DNA from: Bordetella parapertussis
GTDB lineage: Bacteria; Pseudomonadota; Gammaproteobacteria; Burkholderiales; SG8-41
Direction of reading: 5' to 3'
Assembly: GCA_945863085.1 (NCBI GenBank)
Contig: CAMBCD010000097.1
Location: 1-8,655, forward strand
Length of the DNA stretch: 8,655 nt
A program made the translations under genes and the position numbers. Below, one piece after another: positions 1-6,147 of this stretch. Each line of letters opens with the position of its first letter. Positions within the stretch are counted from its first letter, which is position 1. The notes beneath the pieces were generated by a model. It was not told where the DNA came from and did not search any database. It saw nothing but the letters and a program-made list of their open reading frames with translations.

Positions 1-1401
1 AAACGCGTGCCTTCGGCGGAAGTGCTGGAGCTGCTGTCGGCGCTGTTCCAGCGCGAGCCGCGCTGGTTTCTCGACAACAATCCGGAAACCGACACCGCGC
101 CCCCCCAACAGCGCAGCGGCGGCGCGGCGGCGGTGCCGCTGGAGCCGGCGTTCCTGTTTTCGAAGGAACTGCTGCAGGCCGCGATCCCTGAACTGCTGGC
201 GCAGACCGGCACTACCGGACAGCAGTTCGCGCACCTGCTGATCCGCTCGCACCAGGAGATGTCGCGCAACGATTTCCCCGACCTCGAACGCGCCGCGGAA
301 AACATCGGCCAGCGCAAATTCCCGCTCGACGTCGAAGACCTGATGAAGCTGTGCCGCCACCATGGCCTGAAGCTGCACTGGTTTGACCGCAAGCCCGTGC
401 TCGCGCGCGACAAGGATCGCGCGATGCGCAGCATGGTGCGCTCGTTCTATGAGTCCCCGAACACGATTTATCTCAACCGCGCCCTGGAATCCGATCCGGC
501 GCGGCTCAAGTTCGACATTGCCTCCCACCTCGGCCACAAGATCCTGCACGATGGTGACGGCCTGAAGGCGGCGCACGCCACCGGCGGCGAGATGGGCGGC
601 AGCCCTGAAGGCAATGCCAGCGCCGGCATGAGCCCGCAGGATGTGCTGCACGCGTGGCGTGATTTCGAGTGCAGCTTTTTTGCCGGCGCGCTGCTCTGTC
701 CCAAGGTGCCGTTCCGGCGCTTCCTGACGCGCGAGTCCTACCGCGTCGAAGCGGGGGAAAAGATCGAACTCACGCCGGCGGCCGTGATGCGGCGCATGAC
801 CAAGGTGTCACCCTATCCGTACTGGCATTTTTTTGACGCCTATCCGCCCGGCTTTCTGCGCGCGGTGTACCGCGGCAACGGCATCCCCCTGCCCTGGGGC
901 AACATGGCGCAGGTGAGCGACCCCTGCCCGAACTGGGCGGTGTTCCGCATGCTCGACGAAACCCGCGGCCCGGATCGTGGCTCGCAGATTTCAGTGCTGC
1001 GCGACGGCGGCCAGTCGCTGCTCTACTGCTGTCACTCGCGGCGCACCGCGGACATGGCCGGCAATCCGCATGTGCTGTCGGTCGGCATCGACCTGGTGCC
1101 GGCACTGCGTTCGCATACCACCGATGCCGACAGCCTGGTCGCGGAAATCACCGAAGAATGCGTGCGCCACCGCGGCCAGGGAAAAATTCCCGCGGCCGCA
1201 GCCGAAGCCATCCGCGCCGTGGCGCGGGTGCTGAATATCGCCTGGATCGAAGATGCCCTGCTGCGCCCCGCCCGCGTGATCTGCCCGCGCAGCAGCAATT
1301 GCCCGCGCACGGAACACTGCAACGGCGTCGGGAACTCGCGCGCACGCGAGATCACCGATGTGCGCCAGGAAATCATCCGGGAGTCACGGCGCAAGCGCTG
1401 A
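1..1401 (+). CDS. HTH/IrrE-like transcriptional regulator, short-chain fatty acyl-CoA regulator / DUF3612 type (5' partial)
   Basis: The reading frame is open from base 1 (Lys-Arg before the first possible GTG at 7), so the gene very probably starts outside the window and its N-terminal XRE-type DNA-binding domain is missing. The first visible residues (PSAEVLELLSALF...PRWFLD) read like the end of such an HTH domain. Numbering from the GTG, residues about 60-235 resemble the IrrE/ImmA metallopeptidase-like domain, with the core ASHLGHKILH at 172-181. The canonical HExxH is altered: Ser173-His174 replace His-Glu, so peptidase activity is unlikely. The C-terminal half has Cys307, Cys341-Cys342 and a Cys426-x5-Cys432-x5-Cys438 cluster. 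Related regulators such as RamB/ScfR/PccR control acetate, glyoxylate or propionyl-CoA metabolism in response to acyl-CoA. By analogy this may be a cytoplasmic metabolic sensor. The class is fairly clear; the ligand and target genes are not visible. Confidence 0.65.
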   Translation, partial: KRVPSAEVLELLSALFQREPRWFLDNNPETDTAPPQQRSGGAAAVPLEPAFLFSKELLQAAIPELLAQTGTTGQQFAHLLIRSHQEMSRNDFPDLERAAENIGQRKFPLDVEDLMKLCRHHGLKLHWFDRKPVLARDKDRAMRSMVRSFYESPNTIYLNRALESDPARLKFDIASHLGHKILHDGDGLKAAHATGGEMGGSPEGNASAGMSPQDVLHAWRDFECSFFAGALLCPKVPFRRFLTRESYRVEAGEKIELTPAAVMRRMTKVSPYPYWHFFDAYPPGFLRAVYRGNGIPLPWGNMAQVSDPCPNWAVFRMLDETRGPDRGSQISVLRDGGQSLLYCCHSRRTADMAGNPHVLSVGIDLVPALRSHTTDADSLVAEITEECVRHRGQGKIPAAAAEAIRAVARVLNIAWIEDALLRPARVICPRSSNCPRTEHCNGVGNSRAREITDVRQEIIRESRRKR

Positions 1402-1453
1402 CGGCAGGCTGATTTCGAAGCGGACAGCCCAGCGCAGATCCACTGCCCGGCAT

Positions 1454-1957
1454 TCAGACGGGCGCTGGCTCCAGCGTCCGCTTCCAGGTCTCCTGGATGA
1501 TCCAGGCATCAAAACTCGCGCGATGGCGGTGTTTCTTCACTTCGGCCAGCAGTTTGTCCTTGGTGTCATGCCAGCGCGCCATCTGTTCTTCGGACAGGAT
1601 CAGTTCCAGCGGGCTGACGCTGAAGTTCATGTTCATGCCCGCCTTGTAGAACAGCGTGGTGAGCCAGGGCTTGTCGACACCCCAGGCGTCGGTATAAAGG
1701 GTCTTGCCCTCGAACAGCTGGTTCAGGTGCGCGGCGACTTCCCGGACGGGCTTGCCGTGGGTTTCGAGAATGTCGCGGGCAATGCGGTGGACTTTTTCAG
1801 CATCGTCGTCCCAGTGTTCCCACTCCGCAACGGGCAGGATCAGCGCGCAATACTTGGTGTCATCGTCCAGCGCCACGCCGACTTCGATGGGATAACTCTC
1901 CCCGCCAAAACCGGATGCTTCCACATCAATGATATTCGGTGTTTTTCTGCGGCGCAT
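1454..1957 (-). CDS. Small DEDDh-type 3'-5' exonuclease-like protein (RNase H fold)
   Basis: A 167-residue cytoplasmic protein whose motifs fit a DEDDh exonuclease: Exo I IIDVEASG with Asp11 and Glu13, a central Asp90 (or Asp95) in LYTDAWGVDKPWL, and Exo III HRASFD with His145 and Asp150 in the HxxxxD spacing. These acidic residues and the histidine normally bind two metal ions and cleave nucleotides from nucleic-acid 3' ends. It is shorter than typical DnaQ or oligoribonuclease proteins and has no extra domain, so the substrate (RNA, DNA or nucleotide) cannot be told. The ATG at 1955-1957 has only a weak purine-rich GGGA about 9 bases upstream. It lies 177 bp downstream of the LOG-family gene on the same strand and converges with the regulator over a 52-bp gap that holds no convincing terminator. 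The fold call is good; the activity is inferred from motifs. Confidence 0.75.
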   Translation of the reverse strand: MRRRKTPNIIDVEASGFGGESYPIEVGVALDDDTKYCALILPVAEWEHWDDDAEKVHRIARDILETHGKPVREVAAHLNQLFEGKTLYTDAWGVDKPWLTTLFYKAGMNMNFSVSPLELILSEEQMARWHDTKDKLLAEVKKHRHRASFDAWIIQETWKRTLEPAPV

Positions 1958-1973
1958 GTCCGTGATTCCCGTC

Positions 1974-2043
1974 CTGGTCTGTCCTGCCTGGTCTGTCCTG
2001 CCTAGTCTGTTCTGCCTGCTCTGCCCTGATCAATCTGCCCCGA
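1974..2043. repeat. Degenerate 14-bp tandem repeat, about five units
   Basis: Five consecutive 14-bp units: 1974-1987 and 1988-2001 are identical (CTGGTCTGTCCTGC), 2002-2015 differs at 2 positions, 2016-2029 at 3, and 2030-2043 at about 7. Divergence rises away from the exonuclease start codon, whose ATG lies 16 bp from the array. The period is not a multiple of three and the array is in an intergenic gap, so it is not protein repeat structure. It could affect the expression or the transcript end of the flanking genes, or be a simple slippage product. Function unknown. Confidence 0.8.
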
Positions 2044-2057
2044 TGTTTGCATCCTTG

Positions 2058-2129
2058 ACCTGCTTTGTCCATTTTCACCTTCGCCCATTTGGCAAGTCCG
2101 GTCTGGATGTGCGCGGCAAAAACCTCTGC
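2058..2129 (-). pseudogene. Possible remnant of a Bug/TctC gene 3' end
   Basis: Just downstream of the LOG-family stop codon, one minus-strand frame reads AEVFAAHIQTGLAKWAKV followed by KMDKAG. This resembles the C-terminal helix of Bug/TctC binding proteins, which commonly carry an E-F-A-x-x-(I/L)-x-x-E-x-x-K-W-x-K-V pattern. The Bug protein at 3054-4061 ends in a comparable QFETFLKTETERWARLIKEIK. No stop closes the frame at the expected place, and the stretch then runs into the 14-bp repeats. The match is only about 24 codons, so chance resemblance is possible. If real, a Bug gene once lay here and was removed by deletion. Confidence 0.3.
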
Positions 2130-2134
2130 TCCGC

Positions 2135-2929
2135 CTAAAGCATCGCCCCCGGCTTCGCCAGCGCCTCTTCCGTCAGGTGGCGGATCAGCCAGGCGCAGGC
2201 TTCGTCCACTGAATCTGTGCGGTAGACCAGGTCCACGTCTTTGGCATCGATGGTGCCATGGCGCACCAGCGCGTCGAAGTTGATCACTTCCTTCCAGTAC
2301 TCGTTGCCGAACAGCACGATCGGCATCGGCTTGGTCAGGCGTTTGGTCTGCTTCAGGGTCAGTATTTCGAACAGTTCGTCGAGCGTACCGTAGCCGCCGG
2401 GAAACACGATCAGCGCCTTGGTCATGTAGGCGAGCCAGAACTTGCGCATGAAAAAATAGTGGAAATGGAAGGCGAGCTCGCGCGTCACGTGCGGATTGAC
2501 GCCTTCTTCGCGCGGCAGCGAGATGGTCAGGCCGACGTTGCGGCCGCGCGCCTCCGAGGCGCCGCGGTTGGCGGCTTCCATGATGCCCGGCCCGCCGCCG
2601 GTGCAGACCACGAAGCGGCGGCGGCCTTCCGGGTCCAGTCCCTTGGACCACTGCGTCATGCGGAACGCGAGTTCGCGCGCCGCCTCGTACCACTTCGAGC
2701 CCGCGGCAAACCGCGCCGACCCGAAAAACACGATGGTGTCTTCGATGCCCTCGGCTTCGAGGCGGCTTTTCGGTTCGAGGTATTCAGCGAGGATGCGCAG
2801 CTCGCGCGCGTCCGGGCTGTTCATGAATTCGGTGTTGCGATAAGCCTTGATCGGTTTCAATGGTGCGCTCCGGCGTTTGATGTGTGAATCCGTGGTGGCC
2901 ATGATCGGCTGCAACTGCGGTCGCAGCAT
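2135..2929 (-). CDS. LOG family protein (TIGR00730-type Rossmann fold; cytokinin-type nucleotide phosphoribohydrolase)
   Basis: A 264-residue protein with the LOG signatures: GGGPGIMEAANRGA at 111-124 and PGGYGTLDELFE at 177-188 (the PGGxGTxxE active-site motif), plus Arg162-Lys163 between them. The family hydrolyses the N-glycosidic bond of nucleoside 5'-monophosphates, classically releasing free cytokinin; it was formerly mis-annotated as lysine decarboxylase. In bacteria such proteins probably act in nucleotide salvage or housekeeping. It is longer at the N-terminus than the roughly 190-residue short LOG proteins; the segment AYRNTEFMNSPDARELRILAEYLEP is the conserved leader of the longer subgroup. 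The start is ambiguous: ATG at 2929 has a short CAGG four bases upstream, while ATG at 2902 (MATTDSH...) has no clear ribosome site but gives a natural-looking N-terminus. It is divergent from the Bug gene at 3054 and may be read through into the exonuclease gene. Confidence 0.9.
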   Translation of the reverse strand: MLRPQLQPIMATTDSHIKRRSAPLKPIKAYRNTEFMNSPDARELRILAEYLEPKSRLEAEGIEDTIVFFGSARFAAGSKWYEAARELAFRMTQWSKGLDPEGRRRFVVCTGGGPGIMEAANRGASEARGRNVGLTISLPREEGVNPHVTRELAFHFHYFFMRKFWLAYMTKALIVFPGGYGTLDELFEILTLKQTKRLTKPMPIVLFGNEYWKEVINFDALVRHGTIDAKDVDLVYRTDSVDEACAWLIRHLTEEALAKPGAML

Positions 2930-3038
2930 CGGGCCTGCTGTCAGTTCGGGGGCCGTTGATCAGTGATAGCATAAGGCTACCACCCGGAAGCAGGGTATCG
3001 GCCGGGGCGGAAACATCAAAAACAATATTCATAACACC

Positions 3039-3046
3039 GGAGGAGG
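3039..3046 (+). promoter_or_regulatory. Strong ribosome binding site that decides the Bug gene start
   Basis: GGAGGAGG lies 1 base before the ATG at 3048 but 7 bases before the ATG at 3054. The latter is normal spacing, so translation most likely begins at 3054 (MKAGS...) rather than at 3048 (MTMKAGS...). Confidence 0.75.
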
Positions 3047-3053
3047 CATGACC

Positions 3054-4061
3054 ATGAAAGCAGGCAGCGTCAGCACGAAACGATACTGGATATCCGCACT
3101 GCAGCTGTTCGGCATGGCATTTCTGGTCGCGGGCCTGACGGCTCCGGGCTGGGCGCAGCAGAACTATCCGAACCGGCCGCTCCGGCTGGTGCTGCCGTTC
3201 CCGCCGGGAGGTTCCACTGACATCCTGGGCCGTGTCGTCGCGCAAAACCTGAGCGAACGCTTCGGACAGCCCGTCATCGCCGACAACCGTCCCGGCCTCG
3301 GCGGTTATTACGGACTCGAGATGGCGTCCAAGGCGACGCCCGACGGCTACACCATCACCATTGCCTCGCTGGTTTATGCCAGCGGTCCCTCGGTCTACCG
3401 GAAAATGAAATTCAGCCCGGTGCGCGACCTTGTTCCAATCGGCCAGCTCTCCGAAGCGCCGAACCTGGTGGTGGTGAATCCCGGCGTTCCGGCGAAATCG
3501 CTGAAGGAACTCGTGGATTACGTCAGGGCGAACCCGAACAAGCTGCATTACGCCACCAGCGGCGTCGGCTCGACGCTCCATCTCTCGGCCGCCATGCTGA
3601 ACAACATCACCAAAATGGACATGGTGCACGTGCCGTACAAGGGCGGTGGCGGGCCCGCGATGACTGCCGTTCTGGGTGGCGAAGTCCAGGTCATCGTGCT
3701 GGGACCGGCATCGGTGCCGCACGTGCTGTCGGGCAAGGCGCGAGGGCTGGCGGTGCTGGGTGAGCAGCGCTGGTCGCTGGTACCCAATGTGCCGACGGCC
3801 CGGGAACAGGGTTTCGACGTGGTGGTGACCGGCTGGCACGGACTGCTGGCCCCTGCCGGGACGCCGCGTGTATTCATCGACCGGCTCAACAAGGAGTGGG
3901 TGCAGATCGCAGCAAAGCCTGACGTCCAGGAGCGGCTGAAAAAACTCGGTTTCGAGCCCCGCCCGGGAACACCCAAACAGTTCGAGACCTTCCTCAAGAC
4001 GGAGACCGAACGCTGGGCGCGGCTGATCAAGGAAATCAAAATGCCGGCGGCCGACAGCTGA
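3054..4061 (+). CDS. Bug/TctC-family tripartite tricarboxylate transporter periplasmic binding protein
   Basis: A 335-residue exported solute-binding protein. It has a basic N-terminus (KR at 9-10), a hydrophobic core (about 12-30) and a likely signal peptidase site after PGWA at about residue 34. The mature part starts with the family pattern YPNRPLRLVLPFPPGGSTDILGR (38-60), where Asp56 in the PPGGSTD loop is in the position that usually contacts the ligand carboxylate. It continues with ADNRPGLGGYYG, PDGYT (97-100 region), HVPYKG (192-197) and a helical C-terminus. The family delivers carboxylated compounds, from citrate to aromatic acids such as terephthalate, to a TctA/TctB membrane pair. 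Neither membrane gene is nearby, so this is an orphan binder, as is common in Burkholderiales. It is followed after 11 bp by the extradiol dioxygenase gene, which suggests cotranscription and a ligand related to that enzyme's pathway. The ligand is unknown. Confidence 0.93.
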   Translation: MKAGSVSTKRYWISALQLFGMAFLVAGLTAPGWAQQNYPNRPLRLVLPFPPGGSTDILGRVVAQNLSERFGQPVIADNRPGLGGYYGLEMASKATPDGYTITIASLVYASGPSVYRKMKFSPVRDLVPIGQLSEAPNLVVVNPGVPAKSLKELVDYVRANPNKLHYATSGVGSTLHLSAAMLNNITKMDMVHVPYKGGGGPAMTAVLGGEVQVIVLGPASVPHVLSGKARGLAVLGEQRWSLVPNVPTAREQGFDVVVTGWHGLLAPAGTPRVFIDRLNKEWVQIAAKPDVQERLKKLGFEPRPGTPKQFETFLKTETERWARLIKEIKMPAADS

Positions 4062-4072
4062 CGGAAGGCATC

Positions 4073-4954
4073 ATGAAACTGCGCAGCGTCGAACTGGCCG
4101 TACCGCAGGCGGATGACGCGGCCGCGTTCCTGGAAACACTCTGGGGTTTGATTCCGGCCGGCACGCGCGGAAAAACGCGGTTTTTCCGCGGCACCGGCGC
4201 GCATCCCTACATCCTGGCAATCCAGTCCGCCGCCGCACCCGCGGTACACGCGATCGAGTTCTCCGGTTCACCCGGGGAAATCGAGCAGATGCATCAGCGG
4301 GTGCGCCGCGCCAGGGTGCCGGTGAAAACATTCACGGAGCTCGACGCGCCGGGCGGCGGCCAGGGATTCATGGTGCAGGGCCCCGAAGCCCAGGCCTATC
4401 GTTTTGTCGCCGAGACGGCGCCGGCGCCGGCCTTGCCCGCCGAGCGCGACCGGCCGCTCCAGATCACCCACGCCGTGATGAACGCGATCGATGTGGCGGC
4501 CAGCGATCGTTTTGCAGTCGAGGTGCTGGGCTTCAAGGTGTCGGACCGCACACGCGCAATGACCTTCGTGCGCTGCAACCAGAAACATCACGCGCTGGCT
4601 TACGCACACTCGGATGTGTCCTCGCTCAATCACATCGCGTTCGAGATGAACGACTGCGACGGCGTGATGCGCGGGATCACCCGCATGCGGGATGCGGGAT
4701 TTGACGTGGTGTGGGGACCGGGCCGGCACGGACCCGGCAACAATGTCTTTGGCTACTTCATCGCGCCGTTTGGCGGGGTCATCGAGTACACCGCGGAAAT
4801 TCAGGAGGTGGGCGACGACTACAAAGTCGGCGCACCGGAGGACTGGAAATGGCCGCCCGGACGTACTGACCAATGGGGTCTTTCGCAAAAAGACACGGTG
4901 CGGATCCCCGTCGCCGAACGCCTGTTTCGCTTCCCTGCCGCGCTGGGCAGCTAA
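4073..4954 (+). CDS. Two-domain VOC protein, type I extradiol (catechol-type) ring-cleavage dioxygenase
   Basis: A 293-residue cytoplasmic protein with two vicinal-oxygen-chelate halves: an N-terminal half (about 4-115) without metal ligands and a C-terminal catalytic half (about 131-245). The iron triad of type I extradiol dioxygenases is visible as His133 (ITHAVM), His187 (SLNHIAFEM) and Glu238 (GGVIEYTAE). Second-sphere residues are also present at family spacing: His172 fifteen before the second ligand, and His219 and Tyr228 nineteen and ten before the glutamate. This matches BphC residues His195, His241 and Tyr250. It should therefore be a competent Fe(II)-dependent meta-cleavage enzyme acting on a catechol-like ring; the substrate is not determinable. 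A GGAAGG ribosome site at 4063-4068 precedes the ATG, which lies 11 bp after the Bug gene stop, so the two are likely cotranscribed. A short tail (about 245-293) with WKWPPGRTDQWG is outside the core fold. Confidence 0.87.
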   Translation: MKLRSVELAVPQADDAAAFLETLWGLIPAGTRGKTRFFRGTGAHPYILAIQSAAAPAVHAIEFSGSPGEIEQMHQRVRRARVPVKTFTELDAPGGGQGFMVQGPEAQAYRFVAETAPAPALPAERDRPLQITHAVMNAIDVAASDRFAVEVLGFKVSDRTRAMTFVRCNQKHHALAYAHSDVSSLNHIAFEMNDCDGVMRGITRMRDAGFDVVWGPGRHGPGNNVFGYFIAPFGGVIEYTAEIQEVGDDYKVGAPEDWKWPPGRTDQWGLSQKDTVRIPVAERLFRFPAALGS

Positions 4955-4975
4955 GGGACCGCAACGGCGCGACGC

Positions 4976-5965
4976 CTACCTCGGCTGGATGCCGGCTGCC
5001 CGCGCGAGCTTCGCCGTCTGCGTGACCTGCTCCACAATCATTTTGTCGAATTCCGCCGGTGTCATCGGATCCGGGGCAACCCCTAGGGAATGCATTTTCT
5101 GGCTGATTTCCGGCAGCGCGAGGATGCGGACGATTTCATCATGGAGCCTGTTGACGATTGCGCGCGGCGTTTTCGCCGGCGCCAGCATCCCCGACCAGGT
5201 GCCGTAACTGAATCCCGGCAGCGCAGTCTCGGTCAGCGTCGGCACTTCGGGGATGGATGCCACGCGCTTCGCACAGGTCACGCCCAGTGCCCGCAGCCGG
5301 CCGGCCTTGACCAGCGGAATTGCCCCCGAGAGCGGCGACATGAAGAACTGCACGCGCCCGGCCATGGTGTCGTTCAGTGACTCGGGGATACCCTTGTATG
5401 GGATATGGGTTGCGTCGATGCCTGCGGCGTGCCTGAACATTTCCGCGGCGAAATGCGTGCCGCTGCCGTTGCCCGCGGACGCGAAGTTAAGCTGGCCGGG
5501 CTTCGACTTTGCCTGCGCGACCAGATCTTTCGCAGTCCTGGTTTCAGATGCCGGCGACGTGACCAGCATGTAGCACGCGGTCGATGTCCGCGTGATGCCG
5601 GCAAAATCGCGGGTCGTGTTGTACGGCAGCTTCGCGTAGATCGACGGCTGCAGCACATGCGAGGAAGACGCTGACAAAAGCGTGTACCCGTCGGGTTCGG
5701 ACTCGGCAACGAGCCGCGCGCCGATGGTGCCGCCGGCGCCCGGACGATTGTCGACAACGATAGGCTGGCCCAGGGACTGCGAAAGCTGGGTGCCGATCAG
5801 GCGCGAAGTAATATCCGGCGTGCCGCCCGGCGTAAATCCGATGACCACGCGGATCGGCCGCACCGGATAACGTCCGCTGTCCGCACCCTGGGCAGATACC
5901 GGAACGAAGGCCCCGGCAAGGCCCAGCGTCGCAATCGAAATGGTGAGCATCAGGCGTGTCCGCAT
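4976..5965 (-). CDS. Second Bug/TctC-family periplasmic solute-binding protein
   Basis: A 329-residue exported protein. The signal peptide has MRTR, a hydrophobic core at about 6-23 and a probable cleavage site after VSA (residue 25). Mature-protein family motifs are RYPVRPIRVVIGFTPGGTPDITSR (about 32-55, with ligand-loop Asp51), VVDNRPGAGGTIGA (70-83), EPDGYTLL and HIPYKG (187-192). It is clearly not a recent copy of the first Bug protein: the C-terminus (KLARAAGIQPR) and most loops differ, so a different carboxylated ligand is likely. GGAGG (complement of 5971-5975) lies 5 bases before the ATG, which supports this start. The gene converges on the dioxygenase gene with 21 bp between stops and is divergent from the alpha/beta hydrolase gene, with which it shares a 182-bp control region. 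No transporter membrane subunits are present. Confidence 0.93.
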   Translation of the reverse strand: MRTRLMLTISIATLGLAGAFVPVSAQGADSGRYPVRPIRVVIGFTPGGTPDITSRLIGTQLSQSLGQPIVVDNRPGAGGTIGARLVAESEPDGYTLLSASSSHVLQPSIYAKLPYNTTRDFAGITRTSTACYMLVTSPASETRTAKDLVAQAKSKPGQLNFASAGNGSGTHFAAEMFRHAAGIDATHIPYKGIPESLNDTMAGRVQFFMSPLSGAIPLVKAGRLRALGVTCAKRVASIPEVPTLTETALPGFSYGTWSGMLAPAKTPRAIVNRLHDEIVRILALPEISQKMHSLGVAPDPMTPAEFDKMIVEQVTQTAKLARAAGIQPR

Positions 5966-5996
5966 CAGGGCCTCCAGTGTGTCCGGTCTTTGCCAA

Positions 5997-6002
5997 TTTA
6001 TA
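5997..6002 (-). promoter_or_regulatory. Possible -10 element for the second Bug gene
   Basis: On the minus strand TATAAA lies about 30 bases before the ATG at 5965, a plausible position for a -10 box with a short leader. No good -35 hexamer is found 16-18 bases upstream. A TTGACC is present but only 3 bases away, so it cannot serve as the -35. Weak call. Confidence 0.3.
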
Positions 6003-6031
6003 CCAGGTCAACGGCATTGCGCATCTCACAT

Positions 6032-6056
6032 CCGCATCGTGGAAACAGCGTTGCGG
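6032..6056. promoter_or_regulatory. Imperfect inverted repeat in the divergent control region
   Basis: Arms CCGCATCG (6032-6039) and CGTTGCGG (6049-6056) match as an inverted repeat at 7 of 8 positions with a 9-base spacer. The site lies between the second Bug gene and the hydrolase gene, upstream of the hydrolase -35 box. It could be an activator or repressor site; no regulator gene is adjacent. Confidence 0.3.
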
Positions 6057-6083
6057 CTCTCTGCAAATGCAAACCCTGCGCGA

Positions 6084-6111
6084 TTGACGCAAGCCATGAC
6101 GCAGGTATAGC
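6084..6111 (+). promoter_or_regulatory. Sigma-70-type promoter for the alpha/beta hydrolase gene
   Basis: TTGACG (6084-6089) is followed after 16 bases by TATAGC (6106-6111), matching the -35 and -10 consensus at 5 and 4 of 6 positions. Transcription would start near 6118 and give a leader of about 30 bases before the GTG at 6148. This is the clearest promoter in the window. Confidence 0.5.
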
Positions 6112-6118
6112 CTGCATC
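6098..6118. promoter_or_regulatory. Candidate operator: dyad centred on the -10 box
   Basis: GCAGG (6101-6105) and CCTGC (6111-6115) form a perfect inverted repeat around TATAG. Extending outward, GACGCAGG and CCTGCATC match at 7 of 8 positions. The dyad covers the predicted -10 hexamer and start site of the hydrolase promoter, where a bound repressor would block RNA polymerase. The binding protein is unknown. Confidence 0.4.
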
Positions 6119-6147
6119 GCCACCATCAGTCGAACAGGGAAAATCGC

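Noticed and set aside
1402..1453. Possible terminator between the convergent regulator and exonuclease genes
   Set aside because: Only a 5-bp GGCTG/CAGCC stem with a 13-base loop and no T run on either strand.
1926..2693. Minus-strand open frame of 255 codons overlapping LOG, the gap and the exonuclease start
   Set aside because: Its larger part is an out-of-frame reading of the LOG gene. Only the short Bug-like stretch at 2058-2129 was kept, as a possible remnant.
2258..2887. Plus-strand open frame of 209 codons opposite the LOG gene
   Set aside because: It mirrors the codon bias of the LOG gene, which has clear PGGxGTxxE and GGGPG motifs; no ribosome site or domain.
2930..3038. Promoters in the divergent LOG-Bug1 gap
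   Set aside because: TTGATC at 2956 and several TAT-like hexamers are present, but no -35/-10 pair has acceptable spacing in either direction.
2784..3839. Long minus-strand open frame (351 codons) opposite the first Bug gene
   Set aside because: It lies antisense to a well-supported gene with ribosome site, signal peptide and family motifs; its translation is rich in Arg/His with no recognisable domain, as expected for antisense frames in GC-rich DNA.
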